A DNA stretch of 64,000 bases from Parendozoicomonas haliclonae (GTDB lineage Bacteria > Pseudomonadota > Gammaproteobacteria > Pseudomonadales > Endozoicomonadaceae). Of this stretch, positions 51,623 through 60,600 are shown piece after piece. The notes below the pieces were generated by a model. It did no database searches and was not told the DNA's origin. It worked only from the letters and a program-made list of their open reading frames with translations. The position numbers were made by a program, and so were the translations under genes. Positions within the stretch are counted from its first letter, which is position 1. The number at the start of each line of letters is the position of its first letter. The DNA is taken from assembly GCF_900174585.1 (NCBI RefSeq), contig NZ_FWPT01000002.1, positions 186,001 to 250,000 on the forward strand, read 5' to 3'.

Positions 51623-54600
51623 TCAGGTGCAGTCGATGTGCAAGGTTTGCTGTTTGGTGCGGGATCATCAGCGTTCTCTGTCAGAAAGCTATACAGACGC
51701 TCAGGGGTTGGAAAGTCATAAAGCAGACTTATTGGCAGGGGGCGGCCAACACGCTTCATCAGCCGACTGCGAATCTCCACAGCGACTAAAGAGTCCAGAC
51801 CCATCTCTCGAAAAGATTGTCGGGGGGATAGCTGATGATCCTCCGGCCAGCCAAGGCTCTGGCATAACAGCCGATCAAGCTCGCTGCGGGTCAGCTTATC
51901 TTTAGATCGACTGTCGTCTATCCCGGTTTGTCTCGTGTCGGTTTTGATACCATCGGCTGTCACTGAAGAAGCCGCAGGCTCCGGATAAACCATAAGCTGC
52001 CCACAGTGACTCTGAGCCATGGTTTGTGCAAGCAAGACCGAGAGGCTGGATGCCTGCATCGGATAGACGCCATCCCGAGCAAAGGCAGCCAGTGCTTCCG
52101 GACGGGGAGGATGACGAGCCGCCATCCCAAAATCAGGGATTACGGGCAGATTAAGACTGCAGGCAGGAAGTCCTGAACGTATCCGGAATTCGGCCAAAGT
52201 GTCGAGCAGAAGATTGGCTGCGATATAGGCACCCTGCCCCGGGCCTCCCGCAACAGTCACGACCGACGAACACAGCACAAAGAAGTCCAGTGCTCGTCCA
52301 CATGTCAGTTGATGCAGCTGCCAAGCACCCAGTGCCTTGGCAGACAGGACATCCGCCATCACCTCCCAGCTCAAGCCGGCAAGGGTAATGTCGTGTATAG
52401 TACCGGCCGCATGGATAACTCCTTTCAGCCCGTCTCCAGCCTGCAGCCAATCCTTTTTGAACAATTCTGCAAGAGTTTGCGGCTGGCCGATATCACCATG
52501 AACACAATGAATCGTTATCCCATCAGCTCGAAGGCTGGCCAGCCTCTTCTCAACACTCTGTGAGGGAGAGTTACGCCCCAGCAGAATTAATGTACGGGCA
52601 CCGTGTTCTACCAGATACTCCATCCATGCCTGACCAACAGCACCAAAGCCACCGGTTATCAGGTAACTGCCGTTTTTAGTCAGGGTCACAGCCCGGGGGC
52701 TTTCAGCAGGAAGAGAATCCATAGTCAGGCGATAACACTCACCCTTGTGCCAGTGCAGGATAAGCATTGGCTCTGAAAGAATCGATTCCGAGAGAATGGT
52801 TTCTATAAGCTGTGGCCTCTGCTGAGGAAGTGAACTCTCAGCGGAAAAATCCAGATGACGACAATGGATTTCCGGCATTTCCTGATGAATAGCCCGCAAC
52901 AGGCCAGCTGTACATGACAATGCAAGAGAAGCCGATAGTGAATCAGGTACGGTTTCATCATCAAAAGGCTGCGCGCCCCGAGTGATCATCCAGAATGAAC
53001 GAACTTCAACAGCTGTCGAATCCAGATCATGTTCTACTTTCAGCAGCCTTCGGAGAAAGATTAATAGTGGTTCGCATGCAGACCAAACCTGTTCCAGCAG
53101 CCCTTCGCCGTCGACAGCGGGGAAATAGAGAATATCTGTGGGCGCCCGTTCCATCAGGCTCTGGGCATTCGCCACACTCTCCAGCTGTAGCCACTCACAG
53201 GATTCGCCAGAAGCTGTGAGTTGCCCCGTTATCCCGTTCACATCAGTAGCACTGCTGCAAATACACAACCAATGCCGTGTGTCTTTATCGGCACCCTGCT
53301 CTGGATCACCGAGAAGAACAACATCGCTGGCCGACGCCATTAAAAGTTTCTGGAAGGCTCCTGAACCGGGGACAGGTACAACACGCCCCCCATGGAACTC
53401 CGCCGCAGACAGCTGCTCAAACCATTGGGATGCGTTAATCAACGGATGCTCTGTTCTCTGAGGGTGGTCAGTAAAACACCACCAGCCATCAAGCAGGCCA
53501 AAGATAAGATCAAGCCAGGGCACCGGCTTCAGCATCTCCACGAAAATGAACTGGCCTGAAGGCGCGCACAAAGTACGGATATGCTTCAGGCACTGCTGAA
53601 TATCCGGTGTCGCATGAAGGACATTAACAGCTATAACAATGTCGTATGGTCCTAGCTGGCTAACCGGACTGCCTGCTGGGTTCTGTGAGATATCAAGGGT
53701 CTCAAAAGTAAACCGATGGTTTGGGTTATCCAGTCCTATCAGGCTACTCCTCGCCATGGTGACAAAACGCTGGCCAATATCAGTAAAGGTGTAGTGAACC
53801 GGCGTGTCTGCAAGCTCTCTCAGTACCGATTCTGTGGTACTGCCGGTTCCCGCTCCAATTTCAAGAATACGAACCGGGCCGGACAAACCTCGGGCCAATG
53901 CAGCAACCTGCTGGGCCACTTGCTGATTGATAAGCCTGGATGTCGCCATATCCCGATAGATGCCCATAACATCCTGACTGTCACCATCAGGAAAAACCAA
54001 CGACAAAGGATCAACAGTACCGCTTAACACCTGTCCAAGCTGTGGCGCACATCGTTTAAACAGTCGAACGGCGGGATGGCTTTTCTGTTGTTCCGGTATA
54101 AGGGTATTAACTGAGGCTGCCTGATGCGGTTCCTGCCATTGCCAGGAATGTCCATCCGCAACCGGCAGGCAGTAGCCGTTGTTACGAAGAATCGTCAACA
54201 GCCTTCGGTAGAGACGCCTTCTGGGTATATGAGCAGACAATGGATCCGGGAAAACTTCGGGATCAAATGTGCAACCGGGTGTGGTTTCGACGCCCAGTAC
54301 GGGGAGCGCTTCCATAATAGCTCGCACACTCAGTTGATTCAGAATCTCCAGCAGCTGGTTTTCCTGATCAATGGGAAACTCGTCCGGTCTATCCGTTGCG
54401 GACAGTGGGTATTGTGTCCAGCAGCGGCCTTTAAGCTGAAAGCCTTGCGGGTGTCGGGGCTCAGCTTGTTGTTTGTACGATGGCTGTTTTTGGGGATGAC
54501 TCTGAAAGCGGAAGGTTGTTTTGTTGTAGGGATAGACAGGCAGTCTGAGAAGAGGTCGCCGGACGTTTGGGTAGACTACTGACCAGTCCAGATCATACCC

Positions 54601-57600
54601 CTGGGTAAACAGGTCAGCCAATGTCGTGAGGGCCAGACTTGGCGCTACCGGAACATTATCCCGATGCCTTTCCGGCATATCCGACTCTGGAGAGCTTTGC
54701 CACAATCCATCCCACTTATCTTCAGTTACCGCTGTCGTTTTATCCGGGGCTGAATCTGAACGGACCAGCGACAGGTACTGCTCCAGCTTCTGATTGATAT
54801 CCGCCAACGAATCAGCAAGAAATGCCAGCCGCCAGGCAAAACCGTCTCGGGTCAGGGCCAGACTATGGGCCAGTTGTTCAAGGTTGGTCGCTGGATATTC
54901 ATCAATATACTGCTGCAGGTTTACCGCCTGCATCATCAGCGCCCGCGGTGTTTTCGCAGAGAGAATGATCAGAACCGTTTCCGCAAATGAAGGTTGCTCA
55001 CTCTGTTTGTTATGTGGCGGTGACTCCACCAAAACGTGGGCATTGGTACCGCTGAAACCAAACGCGCTGACCCCTGCCAGAACCGGCTGATCTGCATCGG
55101 GCAGAGACGTGCCTGCCGTGACAACTTTTAAGGAAGGTGGTTTTTCCTCACCGTTATCCGAGTGAGGGAGTAGTGCCGTGCAGCGAGGATTGACCTGCTG
55201 AGCATTTAAGCTCGGCGGTACATAACGCTTCTGAAGACAAAGAACCGTTTTGATCAGCCCTGCAATACCGGCCGCCGCCTCGGTATGGCCGATATTACTT
55301 TTCACCGAGCCGATCAGCAGACTTTTATCAGGTGAGGCAAACACATCCGCCAGCGCATTGGTTTCAACGGGATCGCCGAGGGGCGTGCCCGTACCATGGG
55401 CTTCTATATAAGCCACTTGCTCTGCATTTACCCCGGCGCTCTGCAGGGCGGATTGCAACAACCGGGATTGTGCTCTGCCATTAGGAGCGGTTGGTCCCTG
55501 GCTTTGGCCATCATGATTGACAGCGGTTGCACGGATAACGCCATCAACCCTGTCGCCATCCGCCAACGCTTGTGACAACCGCTTGAGTACCACAACCCCA
55601 CAGCCCTCTGCCCGAACATAACCATCAGCTTTATCGCCAAAACTGTGGCAACGGTCTGTGGGGGACAACGCCTTAAGCTGGCTGAAATAAATACTGCTCT
55701 CAGGCCCCAGAATCAGGTTAGCGCCCCCGGCGATCGCTAGATCGGCATGCCCCTGTAACAGGCTTTGGCAGGCCAGATCAACGGCAACCAACGATGAGGA
55801 ACAGGCTGTATCTATGGCGAGATTGGCGGCATTCAAGCCCAGCCAGTAAGAGAGTCTTGCGGCCATGGCACTGAACGAGGTGCCCAGAAGTGAATACGGG
55901 GTAATCGTGTCAGCATCGGCCATCACGGTACTCTGATACTCACTGCCGCAAAAGCCGGCATAAACGGATGTCATGCTGTTGAGCAGCCCGGTACAGGTTT
56001 GCCCGGCCCGTTGAAGAGCCTCCCAGGCCACCTCCATAAACAACCGAAGCCTTGGGTCCAGATACGTGGCCTCTTTCGGCAGTACTTCAAAGAACTCATT
56101 ATCAAAGTCGTATATATGATCGAGAAAACCACCAGCTCGGCAGATCATACGACTCGGTGTTCCTGCTTCGTGGCTATAGAAGGCTTCTGGCTCCCATCCC
56201 CGATCAGGAATGCTGGTGATTGCATCAGTACCCTGCTCAAGCAACTGCCAGAACTGCTCCGGGCTGGTTACACCTCCCGGAAAGCGACAACCCATCCCGA
56301 TAATGGCAATCGCATCTTTCTTACCTTTGATAGCGTCGGGTGAAGGGCTATCACTTGCTCCCCTGTTATCAGACTGGCTGTCCAACGTTTCCATCAGGTG
56401 GTCAATCAGAGTCTTGATAGTTGGGTAATCAAATAACAGAGATGCAGGCAGATTAAGCGCCAGCTTGTTGTTGAGATAACGCCTGAATTCCACCCCCAGC
56501 AAGGAATCAAGCCCTTGACCTTCCAAAGGGCGCCCCATATCCAGATGGCTGGCACCACCGGGTAAAATGCGCTGCAAGCCGGAGATAATGAGTTGCTGCA
56601 GGTGCTCACGGGTTGGCTCTATCGCCTGTTGATTATCCTGATCACCCTTTTCACCACCTTTATCAGAACAGCTAAGTGCCTTAGCCTCTGAACTCACCTC
56701 TTCAGGTAAGAGTGGCTTGATCAATGGAAGCGCCGTGACCTTATCCGACTGCAGATCGAGAGAGAGAATGGCGACACTTGTCGACTGTTCCGGTTGGGCT
56801 AACACCGGTTCCCATGCGTCCAAGGCCTGATCAGGATCTAACGCCTGCAACCCCTGCTGATGGATGTAGTGCCACTGGGATTCCGTCATATCACTAGCCA
56901 TTCCAGTACCAGCCCAGTGTCCCCAATAGATAATCTGTACTGGAAGACTCTGTGCCCTGCGCAGGTTAGCAAGACCTTCCAAGCTCGCGTTTGCGGTGAC
57001 GTAGCTCCCCTGTCCCGGAATGCCAAAGAGCCCGGAGACCGATGAGAACAACACTAGATTCGCGGCAGGCCAATACCTGACCAATCTATGATGCAGATTC
57101 CAGGCGCCCCATACCTTTCCGGCCATCACCCGTTCAAATTGTTCCGGATTGGCTTTTATCAGAGCACAATCTTCTATAACGCCGGCCAGATGGTAGACCG
57201 CAATCACCCTGCCTTGGGGCCGGATTTCATCACACAGGGCATCCGCGATTTCGGGACTGGAAATATCTCCCTGCCAGAATCGTACTGATGCTTTAGTCGC
57301 AGCTTTGCTATCGGATTTTCTGTCTGCATCAGTCTGCCATTGGCCCAGCAGCGATTGTTGTTTCGATGTCAGTGGCTTTCGTCCAACCAGCAGTAATGTG
57401 GCTGAGACCTGAGTCCGTAACCAACCGGCGAGATGTATTCCCATGGCCCCGGTTCCCCCGGAGATCACAATTATCTCTTCAGCATGGGGCGAGAGAGCTA
57501 TTGGCTCGGATGTTGTTTGAATAGATGACCTGGAGCTACCGAGATCATTCTCAAGCACCAGTTTCCCGATATGGTGAGCACCAGCCATAAAGCGCAAAGC

Positions 57601-60600
57601 CTTTTCGCTATCGGACAGTGGAAACGTCTGAACCGGCAGAGGCTGGAACACCTTTTGTTCAAAGAGACCGTTCAGGTGTTGCAAGGTGGCGGTTATATGA
57701 TCGGGATTGGCAGCAGCCACAGACATAAGATCGAAGTGGTGATAGCTGATTTCCGGATAGTGTTCAGCCAGCCATTCTGCAGATCGGATGTCAACCTTGC
57801 CCAACTCAATAAAGGTGCCCTGGGCAGTGAGCAGGTCGAGGCTGCGATCAAGGATATCGCCAGTCAGGCTGTTGAGAATCAGGTCAACTCCAGACTCGCC
57901 ATTATCTGGAAACAACTCCCGAATACCCTGATAAAAACCGGTATCTCGTGAGCTGAACAGATGCTCGACTCCCATTTCCCGCAAAGCATCCCACTTCCTG
58001 GCACTGGCTGTTGCGATCACGCGCGCGCCACGGAAACGGGCGATTTGCACTGCGGCCATCCCGACACCACCGGCAGCACAGTGTATTAACACCGTCTCCC
58101 CAGCCTGAAGATTGCCGAGTGTCACCAGTGCATGCCAGGCCGTTAACCAGACAACCGGAATGCCGGCCGCCTGGGAATAATCAAGCCATTCCCCTTTCCG
58201 GCACAGGTATTGCTCGTTCGTGGTCGTGTACTGAGAGAAGCCACCGGGAGCCAGACCGTAAACGGCATCACCGGACTTCAGGCGCTGACAGCCCTCTCCA
58301 ACCCGGGAAACTGTACCCGAGACTTCCAGACCCGGCTCTCCCGCCTCACCGGGATAGAGCCCCAGAATATTCATGACATCACGAAAGTTCAGCCCGGCAC
58401 AGCGGACAGCAATTTCCACCTCGCCAGCTTCCGGAGATTGGCGAGGTGAGGAGGTAATGCCAAAGCCGCCCAGCTGCCCCGGCTGCTGAATGATGAGCTT
58501 CCGCTGTTGCGTTTCGAGGCCAAATTCGGGTGAGGCCGAGCGCAACCGCAAACCGTGGAAACCGTTCTCTTTCCAGATAACAACCGACTCGGCAGGCCTA
58601 TCCTTCAGACACGCCTCTATAGCCCCTTGATTATGTGCAACCGTGATGCAGTAAAAGCTCTGCTCGGAGTGCTCAGCCACAAAGACCCGGGACAGCCCCT
58701 GCAGGGCAGCCACCATCAACCTTGAGGCTTCGTTATCGTCTTCTGTCAGTAACCAGACTAAAGGCTGGGAGGGTTCTTGCCGCTTGATGGCCATCTGCAG
58801 CATTGCCAGAGCTTTGTCGATGGCCGCCATAACCTGCTGACGGGCGGTGTCGCGAGTGCCGGACAGCGTCCAGATAACCAGATGATCATTCTCTTCTGAA
58901 ATGGACAAATCCATTTCACTCGGCCAAGGCCCGGCCTCACCGCAAAGCTCCCAGCTCAGGTTATAAAGCGACGGTGGATGACTATCGAAAGACACACCAA
59001 GAGGCTTCCAGCCCAGTTCGGGAACAGCATCAGAGGCTGTTACAACAGGGGGGGAATAAGGTCGAACAATAGCCTGAGACTGGCCTTCTTCAATAGAAGC
59101 CCTTTGAATAATGGCATGGGCATTGGTACCACTGAAGCCAAAGGAACTGACGCAGGCCCAGCGAGAGGCAGGGCCGGGCTGGTTCTCACTGACAACCTTG
59201 AGAGACAGCTCCTCCCACGGAATAGCGGACGACAGCGGTTGACTGTTCAGGTTAGCGGGCAGTTCGCCATGCTCAAGGGCCAGCACGACCTTGATTAAAC
59301 CGGCGACACCCGCTGCGGATTCCGTGTGACCGATATTGCTTTTCACCGCCCCCAGCAACAATGGACGGTCTGCATCTCGGCCTTGACCATACACGGCATT
59401 CAATGCTTCTACTTCTACCGGGTCTCCTAAAGCGGTTCCCGTTCCATGAGCCTCGGCATAGCCGATATCCCCTGCCCCGCAGCCAGCCTGTTGCAAAGCC
59501 GAGTGGATAACCGCTTGTTGTGCCAGTCCGTTCGGTGCAGTCATCCCCTGACTGTAGCCATCATGGTTCACCGCACTGCCTGCAATAAACCCTCTGGGTG
59601 CCTGTGTGTGTAGCGCCGTTTCTACTCCAGCGTTATTGCACCGGGTCAGTATGACAATACCGCTCCCCTCGGCACGGACATAACCATCGGCCTCGGTAGA
59701 AAATGTACGACACCGGGATGTTGGTGATAGCACTCCTAGTTTTTGGTAATAAAAGGTTGTTGCAGGGTCCAGCAGCAGATTAACGCCACCGGCAATTGCC
59801 AGATCACACTCGCCAGCTCTCAGGCTCTGGCAGGCTTTATGGATGGCAACCAATGAGGAGGAACAGGCAGTATCAATCGCCAGATTCGGCCCGTGCAGAT
59901 CCAGCCAGTACGACAATCGGCCGACCATCGCACTGTGTGCAGTAAAAAGCAGGGTGTTGGCGGTTATATCCCCCTGCATACGACGGGACAGATGCTCGTT
60001 GCTGCTGATGCCGATAAACACACCGGTCCGGCTACCCCGTAACTGGTCACGCGTAAGCCCTGCATCAGTCAGCGCCTGCTGTACCACTTGAAACAGCACC
60101 GCCATTTGTGGATCCATCTCTTCAAGGGCGGATTCCGGTATACCAAATGCGGCTGCGTCAAAATGGCTGATATCATCGAGCAGCCCGGCACCTTGAGGCA
60201 GCTCCCGGTTGAATGATGCTGCCCAGCGCTGATTGGTTAAGGGCTCGATACCATCCTTTCCGGAGATCAGCAGCTCCCAGAATTGTTCTGGGTTATTAAT
60301 ACTTCCGGGAAAACGACAACCGATGCCTACAATGGCAATCCGCTCATCCTTTACCTGTTGATTCGTCTCTTTAGTTGATGGTGATACACCTGTTTTCTGC
60401 AGGTAACCAATCACAGCTGCGGGGGTTTGGTAATTAAACAACAGTGTTTTAGGAAGAGTCCCGGCACAGAGGGATTCCAGCTTCTGATGTAACACCTGGG
60501 TCAGTATGGATGATAAGCCCTGATCCCTAAGTGCTATGTCGGGTTTCAAGTCATTGCGATCAATACCAAGAACGGAGGCACAAATCGTGAGTACGTTCGC

